Positions 7,621 through 16,449 are shown, counted from the stretch's first letter. The stretch is 64,000 nucleotides of DNA from Streptomyces coffeae (GCF_016741875.1 NZ_JAERRF010000005.1:404273-468272), one strand, 5' to 3'. Notes: a model not told the origin generated them from the sequence alone. Translations and numbers: made by a program.

Positions 7621-8601
7621 TCAGCGGTGGCCCATGACCGGGCGCGGCCGGTAGGGCGCCTCCAGCCGAGCCACCTCGGCCTCGTCGAGCTCCAGATCGA
7701 CCGCCGCCACCGCGTCGTCCAGATGCGCGGCCTTCGTCGCGCCCACGATCGGCGCCGTCACCGCGGGTCTGCCCAGCAGCCAGGCCAGGGCGATCCGGGC
7801 CGGGGCCACCCGGCGCTCGGCGGCCACCGCGCGGGTGGCGTCCACGATGTCGAACTCGGCGTCCGCGTACCACTTCTCGACCATCGCGTCGTTCCGCGCG
7901 CGGGTGGTGGGGCCGGAGCGGTCCCGGTCCCGGTTACCCGCGAGCAGACCGCGCGCCAGCGGGCTCCAGGGGATGACCCCCACCCCCTGGTCGAGGCAGA
8001 GCGGGTTCATCTCCCGCTCCTCCTCCCGGTACAGCAGGTTGTAGTGGTTCTGCATCGACACGAACCGGGTCCAGCCGTGCGAGGCGGCTGTGTACTGGCA
8101 CATGGCGAACTGCCACGCCCACATCGACGACGCCCCGATGTATCGCGCCTTCCCCGCCCGCACCAGGTCGTGCAGTGCCTCCATGGTCTCCTCGACCGGG
8201 GTCTCTGGGTCGAAGCGGTGGATCTGGTAGAGGTCCACATGGTCGGTGCCCAGCCGCCGCAGCGAGGCGTCGATGCCCGCCATGATGTGCTTGCGCGACA
8301 GCCCCCGGTCGTTGGGGCCGGGACCCATCGGGGAGTACACCTTGGTGGCCAGCACATAGTCCTCGCGGCGCGGGAACAGCTCGCGCAGCAGCTCGCCGGT
8401 GATTTCCTCGCTGCGGCCCATGGCGTACATATCGGCGGTGTCGAAGAAGGTCACCCCACCCTCCACCGCCCGGCGCACGATCGGCCGCGCCGCGTCGATG
8501 TCCAGCTGCCAGGGGCGGTGTTCGGGGCTGCCGTAGCTCATCATGCCCAGGCAGATCCGGGACACCTTGACGCCGGAGGTGCCGAGCCGCGCGTACTCCA
8601 T
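7621..8601 (-). CDS. aldo/keto reductase
   Basis: A 326-residue NADPH-dependent oxidoreductase with a TIM-barrel fold. Catalytic residues are visible in order: Asp and Tyr in FFDTADMYAMG, Lys in YVLATKVYSP, and His in DLYQIHRFD. The substrate-loop region SSMWAWQF and the cofactor-binding IVGATKAAHLDD at the C-terminus match the YghZ/Tas-like aldo/keto reductase groups that reduce small aldehydes and ketones. The start is ATG with an AAGCGAG-like ribosome site. It is a single gene, convergent with the beta-helix gene across the tandem repeat. Confidence 0.92.
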   Translation of the reverse strand: MEYARLGTSGVKVSRICLGMMSYGSPEHRPWQLDIDAARPIVRRAVEGGVTFFDTADMYAMGRSEEITGELLRELFPRREDYVLATKVYSPMGPGPNDRGLSRKHIMAGIDASLRRLGTDHVDLYQIHRFDPETPVEETMEALHDLVRAGKARYIGASSMWAWQFAMCQYTAASHGWTRFVSMQNHYNLLYREEEREMNPLCLDQGVGVIPWSPLARGLLAGNRDRDRSGPTTRARNDAMVEKWYADAEFDIVDATRAVAAERRVAPARIALAWLLGRPAVTAPIVGATKAAHLDDAVAAVDLELDEAEVARLEAPYRPRPVMGHR

Positions 8602-8665
8602 CTCGCTTCCCTTCTCGCGGTCCCCACCCCCTCACCCCACAGCACACCACCGTGGGGGCCGGATG

Positions 8666-9346
8666 TCAGCCGGGGGTGACGAACCCGCACTCGTATGCCG
8701 CGATCACCGCCTGGGTGCGGTCGCGGACGCCCAGCTTGGCGAGGACGGATGCCACATGCGTCTTGACCGTGGCCGGGCCCACCGTCAGCCGCTCGGCGAT
8801 CTCGACGTTGGTCAGCCCGCAGGTCATCAGCCGCAGCACCGCCGCCTCCCGCTCGGAGAGCAGATCGTGCAGCCGGCGCCCGGCTTCCCGGGAGCCGTCC
8901 GCGCGGGTGGCCGCGTGCTCGGCGGCCAGCGCCCGGACCGCGGCCGGGAACAGCAGCGAATCGCTCCGCGCCACCAGCCGCACCGCCTGCACCAGTTCTT
9001 CCGCCCGGGACCGCTTCAGCAGGAAGCCGCTGGCCCCGGCGCGCAGTGCGTCGTACACATAGCTGTCGTTCTCGAAGGTCGTCACCACGATGATGCGCGG
9101 TGGCTCCGGAACGGTGCGCAGAATCTCCTCGGTGGCGCGGATGCCGTCCCCGTCGGGCATCCGGACGTCCATCAGCACCACGTCCGGGCACAGTTGGCGG
9201 ACCAGCGGGACGGCCTCGGCGCCGCTGCCCGCCTCACCCACCACCTCCAGATCCGGTTCGCTGGACAGAATCGCGCGCAGCGCGGTGCGCACCATCCGCT
9301 CGTCGTCGGCGAGCAGCACCCGCAGGGTGGACGGCGCGGTGGTCAC
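8666..9346 (-). CDS. NarL/LuxR-family response regulator
   Basis: A 226-residue two-component output protein. The receiver domain occupies about residues 7-125, with acidic pocket LLADDE, phospho-acceptor Asp60 in VVLMDVRMP, and conserved Lys in GFLLKRS. The C-terminal LuxR helix-turn-helix (about 150-215) reads LSEREAAVLRLMTCGLTN and TVKTHVASVLAKL. It starts with GTG inside the GTGA overlap with the histidine kinase gene, so the pair should be translationally coupled. The targets are unknown; the adjacent membrane protein gene is a candidate partner. Confidence 0.95.
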   Translation of the reverse strand: MTTAPSTLRVLLADDERMVRTALRAILSSEPDLEVVGEAGSGAEAVPLVRQLCPDVVLMDVRMPDGDGIRATEEILRTVPEPPRIIVVTTFENDSYVYDALRAGASGFLLKRSRAEELVQAVRLVARSDSLLFPAAVRALAAEHAATRADGSREAGRRLHDLLSEREAAVLRLMTCGLTNVEIAERLTVGPATVKTHVASVLAKLGVRDRTQAVIAAYECGFVTPG

Positions 9347-10632
9347 CGGGAGACCTCCAGGGGGAGCCGGACCGTCAGCCGCCAGACCGAACCATCCGGT
9401 CCCCAGTCGCAGACGCCGCGCAGCAGTGCCGTCCGCTCGGCGATGCCGCGCAAGCCCCGGCCGCCGCCGGTGCGGTGCCCCCGGGCGGTGCCGCTCACCG
9501 GGTTCTCCATGCTGATCTCCAGTTCCTTCCGTTGTCCGTCCTCGCCGACGCGCAGCCGCACCGGCACCGGGCCCGCGTGGCGCAGCGCGTTGCTCAGGCC
9601 CTCCTGCACGATCCGGTACGCCTCGCGGGAGACCACCGGCGGTACCGCGCCCAGCGGGCCGGGGGCCGTCAGCTCGACCGTGACGCCCGCGGCGCGGGTG
9701 CGGTCCAGCAGTCCGTCCAGGTCGGCCAGGGTGGGGGAGGGGGCGGTGGCCGCACCGGGCGCGCCGGCTGCGCCTTCCTCGCCTTCCCGCAACAGCCCGA
9801 GCACGGTGTCGAGTTCGCCGACCGCGCCCCGGCTGGTCTCCTCGATGGCGGCCAGCGCCTGCCGGGCGAACTCCGGGTCGGCGTCCAGCACTTTGCGGGC
9901 GGCGCTCGCCTGGAGGGTCACCGCGCTCAGGGCATGGCCGACCGAGTCATGGAGTTCACGGGCGAGGCGGTTGCGGGAGGCCAGTCGGGCGGCCCGCTCC
10001 TCGGCGGCGGCGAGCCGTTCGGCCGGGGCCGGGCCGAGCAGCGCGGGAGCGCAGCGGGCCAGCAGCGCCCCGGCGCCCACGGCGACCGCCACCACCACGG
10101 CCAGCACCGCGAGCGCGGCGAGCGGGGCGAGCACCGTACGGGATCCGGTGAACCCGGTCGGCCAGCCCAGTTCCCGGGCTTCGGAGGCATCGGCGAACGG
10201 CACCATCAGCAGCATGAGCGCGGCGGGCGGCAGGGACAGCGTCACACCGCTGACCAGCCCGCCGACCGCCAGATGCAGGGTGTACCAGAGGGAGGCGCGG
10301 CTGCGCGCGTCCCACGAGGTGGCGGGCCCCGTCGCGAGCTCGGCGGAGGCGGGCAGCCCGCACAGCGAGCGCGCCGCGGTCGCCTCCAGGGGGCGCACCA
10401 GAGGAAAGAGCGCGGTGATCGCGGTGAGCGGCAGCGCGGCCACGAAGGTGGTGAGCTGCCAGCCCAGCGAGCTGAAGGGATTGGAGTCCGGGGCGAACGC
10501 CGTGAGGATCACGGTGGTCAGCAGGAAGTACGGCATCAACAGGGCGCCGCCGAGCACCAGATGCACCCATCGCAGCCGGGTCCGCCGCCCCAGCACCGTA
10601 CGTGCCGCCCGCCGCCACCATGCGTCGGTCAC
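9343..10632 (-). CDS. sensor histidine kinase (HisKA_3 type)
   Basis: A 429-residue membrane kinase that phosphorylates the response regulator downstream. The N-terminal half has about four to five hydrophobic segments. The dimerisation and phospho-transfer domain is RNRLARELHDSVGHALSAV, with the phospho-acceptor His in ELHDSVGH. The ATPase end has EAYRIVQEGLSNALRHA (N-box) and a short G-box, GGGRGLRGIAER. I prefer the GTG at 10632 over the GTG at 10644 because it makes a GTGA overlap with the upstream membrane-protein gene and gives TDAWWRRAARTV as the amino end. Three overlapping genes therefore form one operon. The signal sensed is unknown. Confidence 0.9.
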   Translation of the reverse strand: MTDAWWRRAARTVLGRRTRLRWVHLVLGGALLMPYFLLTTVILTAFAPDSNPFSSLGWQLTTFVAALPLTAITALFPLVRPLEATAARSLCGLPASAELATGPATSWDARSRASLWYTLHLAVGGLVSGVTLSLPPAALMLLMVPFADASEARELGWPTGFTGSRTVLAPLAALAVLAVVVAVAVGAGALLARCAPALLGPAPAERLAAAEERAARLASRNRLARELHDSVGHALSAVTLQASAARKVLDADPEFARQALAAIEETSRGAVGELDTVLGLLREGEEGAAGAPGAATAPSPTLADLDGLLDRTRAAGVTVELTAPGPLGAVPPVVSREAYRIVQEGLSNALRHAGPVPVRLRVGEDGQRKELEISMENPVSGTARGHRTGGGRGLRGIAERTALLRGVCDWGPDGSVWRLTVRLPLEVSR

Positions 10633-11648
10633 GGTGTGCGGCACTCCGCGGCGCGGCCCGCACGGACCCCGCGGCTCTGCTGGCTACGGGTGTCGTGGCC
10701 CCGCTCGCTGAAGAAGTACGCACCGGCCGTGAGGACCAGCAGCCCGACGATCATCTGTACAGCGTAAGTCACATCCATCAGCGCCGTCGGGGCCTCCGCC
10801 TCCTCGTCGGCGGTGAGCCCGGCCAGGGTCAGCCAGGCGCCCCAGCAGGCCAGCGCCCCGGAGCCGACCCAGGCCAGCGCCAGCGGCAGGGCCGGCCGGG
10901 CCCGGCGCCCGGCGCGGAAGGCGAGCATGACCACGCCGACGACGGTGGCGACGGCGAACAGGGCGTACAGCGCCTCCAGGACGTAGAAGTCGCCGGTGCG
11001 GTCCGCGGCCCGGTCCTCGCTCAGTCCGGTGGCCGAACCCCCGGCCCACAGCAGATGGGTGGTGGCGGGCAGCGCGGCGAGTACGCCGATGATCACGGCG
11101 GTGAGGCGGTGCGCCGCACGGGCCGGGGTCCACGCGGGCAGATCGGCGATCCGGCCGCGCCACAGATGGCCCCAGCGCTCACGGGCGTACAGCACGAACA
11201 GGGCTCCCAGGGCGAGTCCTTGGACGATGAAGCCGCCGTAGACGACGCCGTAGACCCACTCGGCCAGGAACTGCCCGTGATACTCGTCGGCACCGCCGCT
11301 GCCGCCTCCACCGAAGCCGAGCGCCCTGGTCACCAGTTGGGCTGGGAAGCCGGTCATGATCGGGGCGAGCAGACCGCAGGCGGTCCATACCGGCAGGGCC
11401 AGCAGCCAGGCGGGGACCCGCCTGCCCCAGGGGCGGGTGAGCAGCAGGGCGAGCGCCACGACGGCGGCGTCCATGAGGAGGGTTACGCCATTGATGACAA
11501 GCATCGAGGTGCGCCGGCCGGGCTCGAGCAGGGCGCTCCCCTCGGGGATGCCGAGGTGACTGCCCGCCATCCAGGCCGACTTGAGGGCGATGTACGGCAG
11601 AACGGAGACAACGGCGACGGCCCGCAGGACGGGTCGGGAATCGGTCAT
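10629..11648 (-). CDS. multi-pass membrane protein of unknown function
   Basis: A 339-residue protein with about seven or eight hydrophobic segments, for example VINGVTLLMDAAVVALALLL, and a glycine-rich loop (GFGGGGSGGADEYHGQF). I do not recognise a named family. It is the first gene of the operon with the histidine kinase and response regulator and overlaps the kinase gene by GTGA, so it may act as an accessory sensor or be a product protected by the pathway. The start is ATG with a GAAGGGC sequence close upstream. The C-terminal tail is short and arginine-rich. Confidence 0.7.
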   Translation of the reverse strand: MTDSRPVLRAVAVVSVLPYIALKSAWMAGSHLGIPEGSALLEPGRRTSMLVINGVTLLMDAAVVALALLLTRPWGRRVPAWLLALPVWTACGLLAPIMTGFPAQLVTRALGFGGGGSGGADEYHGQFLAEWVYGVVYGGFIVQGLALGALFVLYARERWGHLWRGRIADLPAWTPARAAHRLTAVIIGVLAALPATTHLLWAGGSATGLSEDRAADRTGDFYVLEALYALFAVATVVGVVMLAFRAGRRARPALPLALAWVGSGALACWGAWLTLAGLTADEEAEAPTALMDVTYAVQMIVGLLVLTAGAYFFSERGHDTRSQQSRGVRAGRAAECRTP

Positions 11649-11751
11649 GCCCTTCAGGATTCCGGTCCGCCGCCCCTTCGCGCCTCGGCCCGCCCGATGA
11701 ACCGTATCCGCCGCGCGGCGGAGGGAGCCGTCCTCCCAGCGGGGCTAGGCC

Positions 11752-12552
11752 CTACAGACGGCGGGTGGCGAGGGTGAGCCGGTCCCGGGCGTGGAACAGT
11801 GCGTCCTTGATCATCTGCTCATGGGCGGGGGTCAGCCGGGCCACCGGCACCGTGCAGCTGATCGCGTCCCGCGCCGGGGTGCGGTAGGGGATGGCGACGC
11901 TGAAGCAGCGCAGGCCCAGGGTGGCTTCCTCGCGGTCCACCGCATAGCCCTGTGCACGGACGGTGTGCAGCTCCTCGATGAGCTTCTCGCGGTCGGTGAC
12001 GGTGTTCTCGGTGAGCCGGTGCAGGCTCTCCGGCAGCATCGAGCGCACCTGTTCGTCGGAGTAGGTGGCCAGCAGGGCCTTGCCCAGCGCGGTGGAGTGG
12101 GCGGGCAGCCGGCGGCCGACGCGGGTGAACGGGCGCAGATAGTGCTGTGACTGGCGGGTGGCGAGATAGACAACGTTGGTGCCGTCGAGCCGGGCGAGGT
12201 GGATGGTCTCGGTGGTGTCGTCCGAGAGTCGGTCCAGGGTGGGGCGGGCCGCGGCCACCACCTCGTCGCCGTCGATGTAGGAGGTGCCCACGAGCAGTGC
12301 GCGCACCCCGATGCCGTAGCGGGTGCCGGTGGCGTCCGTCTCCACCCAGCCCAGCTCGACCAGCGTGCGCAGCAGCATGTACAGGCTCGACTTGGGGTAG
12401 CCCACGGCCTCCTGGACGGCTGCCAGGCTGTGCATTCCGGGGCGTCCGGCGAAGTACTCCAGCAGTTCGACGGTGCGGACCGCGGACTTCACCTGGCCTC
12501 CGCCCTGGGCCGCGCCCGACTCGGCAGCTCTGCCCGGTGCGGCAGCAGACAT
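11752..12552 (-). CDS. IclR family transcriptional regulator
   Basis: A 266-residue regulator. A Gly/Ala-rich tail (about residues 1-20) precedes the winged helix-turn-helix, VKSAVRTVELLEYFAGRPGM with recognition segment AVGYPKSSLYMLLRTL. The C-terminal effector domain includes ETIHLARLDGTNVVYLA, LPAHSTALGKALLA and LRCFSVAIPYRTP, all typical of IclR. Such proteins bind small organic acids or sugar acids and usually control the divergent catabolic gene, here a semialdehyde dehydrogenase. A candidate operator lies in the gap. Confidence 0.93.
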   Translation of the reverse strand: MSAAAPGRAAESGAAQGGGQVKSAVRTVELLEYFAGRPGMHSLAAVQEAVGYPKSSLYMLLRTLVELGWVETDATGTRYGIGVRALLVGTSYIDGDEVVAAARPTLDRLSDDTTETIHLARLDGTNVVYLATRQSQHYLRPFTRVGRRLPAHSTALGKALLATYSDEQVRSMLPESLHRLTENTVTDREKLIEELHTVRAQGYAVDREEATLGLRCFSVAIPYRTPARDAISCTVPVARLTPAHEQMIKDALFHARDRLTLATRRL

Positions 12553-12614
12553 CGCCTTGACCCCCCTGTTCGGCCAGCAATAGAGTCCCGAAGGAATTCA
12601 TCATCCGGGACAGC

Positions 12615-12630
12615 GTTCAGCATATCGAAC
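12615..12630. promoter_or_regulatory. candidate IclR operator
   Basis: GTTCAGCATATCGAAC is an inverted repeat with GTTC/GAAC ends and an AT-rich centre, placed in the 132-base gap between the divergent IclR and dehydrogenase genes. A second half-site-like CTGTTCGG lies at 12566-12573. Assignment to IclR is by position only. Confidence 0.4.
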
Positions 12631-12684
12631 AGCGGTCGAGATGCGAGACGCAAGCAGTGGATAACACAGCAGGAGGAATCCGCG

Positions 12685-14235
12685 GTGTCAGCACCAGTGT
12701 GGAGCGTCGACCCCCGAACCGGAAAGCAACGGGAACAGGTGGCTGTCGAAGCCACCACGGACGAGGTGGACCGCGTGGTGTCGGCCGCCCACGCGGCCCG
12801 CGGCGCCCTCGCGGACCGTACGGTACGCGCCGCCCTGCTGCGCACCGCCGCCGCCCTGCTGGACTCCGCGCGCGATGTGCTGGTCGAGGCCGCTGACGCG
12901 GAGACCGCGCTCGGCCCCGCCCGGCTCACCGGTGAACTCGCCCGCACCACCTACCAACTGCGGTCCTTCGCGGAGGTGGTGGATGAGGGCGGCTTCCTCG
13001 ACATCCGTATCGACCACGCCGACCCCGCGCAGACCCCGCCCTGGCCCGACCTGCGCCGCCACAAGGTCCCGCTGGGGGTTGTCGCCGTCTACGCCGCGAG
13101 CAACTTCCCGCTCGCCTTCTCCGTACCCGGCGGCGACACCGCCAGCGCCCTGGCCGCGGGCTGCCCGGTCGTCGTCAAGGCCCACCCCGACCACCCGGCC
13201 ACCTCCGAACTGGCCGCCGCCACCCTGCGCCGCGCCGCCGAGCGGGTCGGACTGCCCACCGAGGTGATCGGTGTGGTGCACGGCTTCGACGCGGGGCTGG
13301 ACCTGGTCCGCCATCCGCTGGTCGCCGCCGCGGGCTTCACCGGCTCGATCCGGGGCGGCCGGGCGCTGTTCGACGCCGCGGCGGCCCGGCCGGTGCCGAT
13401 CCCCTTCCACGGCGAACTGGGCAGCCTCAACCCGGTGGTGGTGACCGAGGCCGCCGCCGCCGAGCGGGCCGAGCAGATCGGCGCGGGCCTCGCGGGCTCC
13501 ATGACCCTGGGCGCCGGCCAGTTCTGCACCAAGCCCGGCTTGGTGCTCGCGCCCGCGGGGGAGACCGGCGACCGGCTGGTCACCGCTCTCACCGACGCGG
13601 TCAGCAACACCGACCCCGGTGTGCTGCTCGACCACCGGATGCGCGACGCCTTCCTCGCCGGGATCCTCGAGCGCGCCGAACTGCCGGAGGTGAAGGCCCC
13701 GGTCACCCCGGGCGCGGGCAGTGAGCACACGGTCAGCGCGGGTTTCCTGACCGTCCCGGCCCGGCTGCTCGCCGAGGAGGGGCCGCACGACGTCCTGCTG
13801 GAGGAGTGCTTCGGCCCGGTGACCGTGGTGGCCCGCTACGACGGCGACGCCGACATCACCGCCGTCCTCGGCCGGCTCCCGGGCAATCTCACCGCCACCG
13901 TCCAGATCTCCGCCGCCGAGGCCGAGGCCGAGGACGGCCGCGCCGGCGCCCTCCTCGCCGAGCTGACCCCGCTCGCGGGCCGGGTCCTGGTCAACGGCTG
14001 GCCGACCGGTGTCGCCGTCGCGCCCGCCCAGCACCACGGCGGCCCGTACCCGGCGACCACCTCCACCTCCACGTCCGTCGGCGGCACCGCCGTCGAGCGC
14101 TGGCTGCGGCCGGTCACCTACCAGGACACCCCGGCCGCCCTGCTGCCGCCGGAGCTGCGCGAGGATAACCCGCTCGGGCTGCCCCGCCGGGTCGACGGCG
14201 TCCAGGAGCGGGGCAGTGCGGACCCGACCGGCTGA
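12685..14235 (+). CDS. aldehyde dehydrogenase, alpha-ketoglutarate semialdehyde (2,5-dioxovalerate) type
   Basis: A 516-residue NAD(P)-dependent dehydrogenase that would oxidise 2,5-dioxopentanoate to 2-oxoglutarate, the last step of oxidative uronate, aldarate or pentose breakdown. The catalytic cysteine is Cys281 in GAGQFCTKPGL, and the general-base glutamate lies in HGELGSLNP. The opening TGKQREQVAVEATTDEVDR and the non-classical EN-terminus belong to the KGSADH-type subfamily, not to generic aldehyde dehydrogenases. The start is the GTG at 12685 with AGGAGG nine to ten bases upstream; the frame is open much further upstream, through the IclR gene's complement, but that is a shadow. It is divergent from IclR, which probably controls it. 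The 3' end is folded into a terminator. Confidence 0.88.
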   Translation: MSAPVWSVDPRTGKQREQVAVEATTDEVDRVVSAAHAARGALADRTVRAALLRTAAALLDSARDVLVEAADAETALGPARLTGELARTTYQLRSFAEVVDEGGFLDIRIDHADPAQTPPWPDLRRHKVPLGVVAVYAASNFPLAFSVPGGDTASALAAGCPVVVKAHPDHPATSELAAATLRRAAERVGLPTEVIGVVHGFDAGLDLVRHPLVAAAGFTGSIRGGRALFDAAAARPVPIPFHGELGSLNPVVVTEAAAAERAEQIGAGLAGSMTLGAGQFCTKPGLVLAPAGETGDRLVTALTDAVSNTDPGVLLDHRMRDAFLAGILERAELPEVKAPVTPGAGSEHTVSAGFLTVPARLLAEEGPHDVLLEECFGPVTVVARYDGDADITAVLGRLPGNLTATVQISAAEAEAEDGRAGALLAELTPLAGRVLVNGWPTGVAVAPAQHHGGPYPATTSTSTSVGGTAVERWLRPVTYQDTPAALLPPELREDNPLGLPRRVDGVQERGSADPTG

Positions 14236-14246
14236 CGCCGGTTTTT
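14227..14246 (+). terminator. intrinsic terminator with the stop codon in its loop
   Basis: ACCGGC (14227-14232) and GCCGGT (14237-14242) pair across the loop TGAC, followed by a run of five T (14242-14246). TGA in the loop is the stop codon of the dehydrogenase gene. A hairpin with a T-tract is uncommon in this GC-rich sequence. Confidence 0.7.
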
Positions 14247-14362
14247 GCCCCCGCGTCGCCGAGGATCGAAGGAACGTCGCAGGTCAGAGGGGATCCATAA
14301 GGGTCACTTGAAGGCATGCGTCATAAACCCGCAATGGACGCGGGGGTGCGGCCGAACCATAG

Positions 14363-15418
14363 TTGATGGGCATGGAGAGCCTGTCCGGCGCGGAGTTCGC
14401 GCCACAGACGACATACCTCAACACCGCGTCCAGCGGTCTGATCCCCGCACGCTCCGTAACCGCCATGAAGGCGGCCCTCGACGACGCGGCGGCCGGGGGC
14501 CCCGCCGCCGATGTGGCCTTCGAGGCCGTCGAGGAGACCCGCGCCGCCTATGCCCGGATCGTCGGGGTACCGGCCGACCGGGTCGCCACCGGCGGCTCGG
14601 TCGCCGTCTTCGCCGGAATGATCGCGGCTTCGCTGCCCTCCGGCGCCGAAGTCCTCACCGCCGAGGGCGACTTCAGCTCCCTGGTCAACCCCTTCGCCGT
14701 CCGCCGCGACCTCAAGCTGCGCATCGTCCCGCTGGAGGAGATCGCGGACGCGGTACGGCCCGGCACCGCGCTGGTCGCCGTCAGCGCCGCTCAGTCGGCG
14801 GACGGCCGGATCGCCGACCTCGACGCCATCCGTACGGCGGCCCGTGCCCACGGCGCCCGCACCCTGGTGGACGCCAGCCAGGCCACCGGATGGCTGGCGG
14901 TGAACGCCGCCGACGCCGACTACACCGTGTCCGTCGGCTTCAAGTGGCTGCTGTGCCCGCGCGGGGTCACCTTCCTGACCGTGCCCGAGGACCTGGGCGG
15001 CCTCACCCCGGTCTTCGCGGGCTGGGTCGCGGGCGAGAAGCCCTGGGACAGCTGCTACGGCCCGGTGGCCGAACTCGCCCACTCCGCCCGCCGCTTCGAC
15101 GAGAGCCCCAGCCTGTTCTCCTACGTGGCCGCCCGGCACTCCCTGTCGCTGATCGAGGAGTTGGGCACCGGGGCCATCGCCGCCCACGACCGCGCGCTCG
15201 CCGACCGCTTCCGGGCCGGGGTCATCGAACTGGGCCACACCCCGGTGGCCGCCCCGGGCTCGGCCATCGTCTCGGTGCCGGGGCTCGGGGACGCCGCGCC
15301 CCGGCTGGCCGAGCGGGACGTCTATGTCTCGGCGCGGGCCGGGAACCTGCGCGCCTCGTTCCACCTGTACAACACGGCGGCCGAGGTGGACCGGCTACTG
15401 GAGGTGCTGGCGGGCTGA
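14363..15418 (+). CDS. class V aminotransferase-fold PLP enzyme
   Basis: A 351-residue PLP-dependent enzyme related to cysteine desulfurases and isopenicillin-N epimerases. The N-terminus TTYLNTASSGLIP is typical, GARTLVDASQATGWLAVN carries the PLP-binding Asp and following Gln/His position (here Gln), and the Schiff-base lysine is Lys194 in VSVGFKWLLCPRG. ASFHLYNT near the end is the arginine/substrate region of the family. The substrate is unknown. TTG 14363, ATG 14366 and ATG 14372 are all possible starts; none has a strong ribosome site, and a CATAGT -10-like box immediately upstream raises the possibility of a leaderless mRNA. Three tandem copies of a 20-bp unit follow the stop. Confidence 0.82.
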   Translation: MMGMESLSGAEFAPQTTYLNTASSGLIPARSVTAMKAALDDAAAGGPAADVAFEAVEETRAAYARIVGVPADRVATGGSVAVFAGMIAASLPSGAEVLTAEGDFSSLVNPFAVRRDLKLRIVPLEEIADAVRPGTALVAVSAAQSADGRIADLDAIRTAARAHGARTLVDASQATGWLAVNAADADYTVSVGFKWLLCPRGVTFLTVPEDLGGLTPVFAGWVAGEKPWDSCYGPVAELAHSARRFDESPSLFSYVAARHSLSLIEELGTGAIAAHDRALADRFRAGVIELGHTPVAAPGSAIVSVPGLGDAAPRLAERDVYVSARAGNLRASFHLYNTAAEVDRLLEVLAG

Positions 15419-15430
15419 GCGCGGTGGCGC

Positions 15431-15492
15431 GCCGTGGCCACAAAAGCCTGAGCCGTGGCCAGGAAGCCTGAGCCGTGGGCAGGAAAGCCTGA
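15431..15492 (+). repeat. three tandem ~20-bp repeats after the aminotransferase stop
   Basis: Units 15431-15451, 15452-15471 and 15472-15492 share GCCGTGGCCA-xx-AAGCCTGA with few changes. Each ends in TGA. The end of the aminotransferase gene (GGCTGAGCGCGGTGGC) resembles a decayed further copy, so the array looks like a duplication of the gene's 3' end. Confidence 0.85.
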
Positions 15493-15525
15493 GGGGAGCC
15501 GGGATGTCCCGGCTCCCCTCAGGCT
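15486..15525. terminator. 19-bp perfect hairpin between convergent transcripts
   Basis: Bases 15486-15504 are the exact reverse complement of 15507-15525, leaving only two bases between the arms. It should stop the ectABCD transcript from the minus strand and the aminotransferase transcript from the plus strand. No T-tract is present. Confidence 0.85.
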
Positions 15526-15538
15526 CAGGCGTGCGTCA

Positions 15539-15572
15539 GCTCACCGCACGGCCGACTCGGCTCACCGCACGG
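15539..15572 (-). repeat. duplicated ectD stop region
   Basis: GCTCACCGCACGG occurs at 15560-15572, covering the last codons and stop of ectD, and again at 15539-15551. The 21-base period keeps the second TGA in frame with ectD. Confidence 0.85.
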
Positions 15573-16449
15573 GGGTGAAGTCCCGCGCTCCGATGTACTC
15601 CGGCCTGCGGATGGGCGCCGCGAACGGGTCCACCGCGGTGTTCTCCACGCTGTTGAACACGATGAAGACATTGCTGCGCGAGTAGGGCGTGATGTTGTCG
15701 CCCGAGCCATGCATGGCGTTGCAGTCGAACCAGGTGGCCGACCCGGCCTTGCCGGTGAACAGCCTGATGCCGTGCTTGTCCGCGAACGCGGTCAGCGCCT
15801 CGTCCGACGGGATGCCCGCGTCCTGCATCTGGAGCGACTTCTTGTAGTTGTCCTTCGGCGTCTCACCTGCGCAGCCGAGGAAGGTGCGGTGCGAGCCGGG
15901 CATGATCATCAGCCCGCCGTTGGTGTCGAAGTTCTCGGTCAGCGCGATCGAGATCGACACGGTCCGCATGTTCGGCAGACCGTCCTCGGCGTGCCAGGTC
16001 TCGAAGTCCGAGTGCCAGTAGAAGCCCGAGGCGCCGAAGCCCGGCTTGACGTTGATCCGGCTCTGGTGGACATACACGTCCGACCCCAGGATCTGGCGGG
16101 CGCGGCCCACCACACGCTCGTCGCGCACCAGGTTCGCGAAGACCTCACTGATCCGGTGCACCTCGAACACCGACCGTACGTCCTTCGACTTCGGCTCGAT
16201 GATCGAGCGCCCGTCGGCACGTACCTCCGGGTCGTGGATCAGCCGGTTCAGTTCGTCCCGGTAGACCGCGACCTCGTCCGGGGTGATCAGCTGCTCGATC
16301 GCGAGGAAACCGTCGCGGTCGAAGTCGCTGAGCCCGGACTCCGTGATCGGGCCCGGGGCGCCGGGCTCGGACCACACCACCGGGTCCACCCGCGGTGTGG
16401 CCACCTCGGTTGTTCCTCGGGTCGGATACAGGTCAGTGACCGTGGTCAT
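15562..16449 (-). CDS. ectD: ectoine hydroxylase
   Basis: A 295-residue Fe(II)/2-oxoglutarate dioxygenase that converts ectoine to (4S,5S)-5-hydroxyectoine, a compatible solute. The iron ligands are visible as FYWHSDFETWH (H-x-D) and the distal His in NAMHGSGDNITPYSRSN. The family signature GLPNMRTVSISIALTENF lies between them, and the length matches EctD. It is the last gene of ectABCD, four bases after ectC. The final codons CCGTGCGG-TGA are repeated 21 bases downstream, giving a second in-frame TGA. O2 and 2-oxoglutarate are co-substrates. Confidence 0.96.
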   Translation of the reverse strand: MTTVTDLYPTRGTTEVATPRVDPVVWSEPGAPGPITESGLSDFDRDGFLAIEQLITPDEVAVYRDELNRLIHDPEVRADGRSIIEPKSKDVRSVFEVHRISEVFANLVRDERVVGRARQILGSDVYVHQSRINVKPGFGASGFYWHSDFETWHAEDGLPNMRTVSISIALTENFDTNGGLMIMPGSHRTFLGCAGETPKDNYKKSLQMQDAGIPSDEALTAFADKHGIRLFTGKAGSATWFDCNAMHGSGDNITPYSRSNVFIVFNSVENTAVDPFAAPIRRPEYIGARDFTPVR

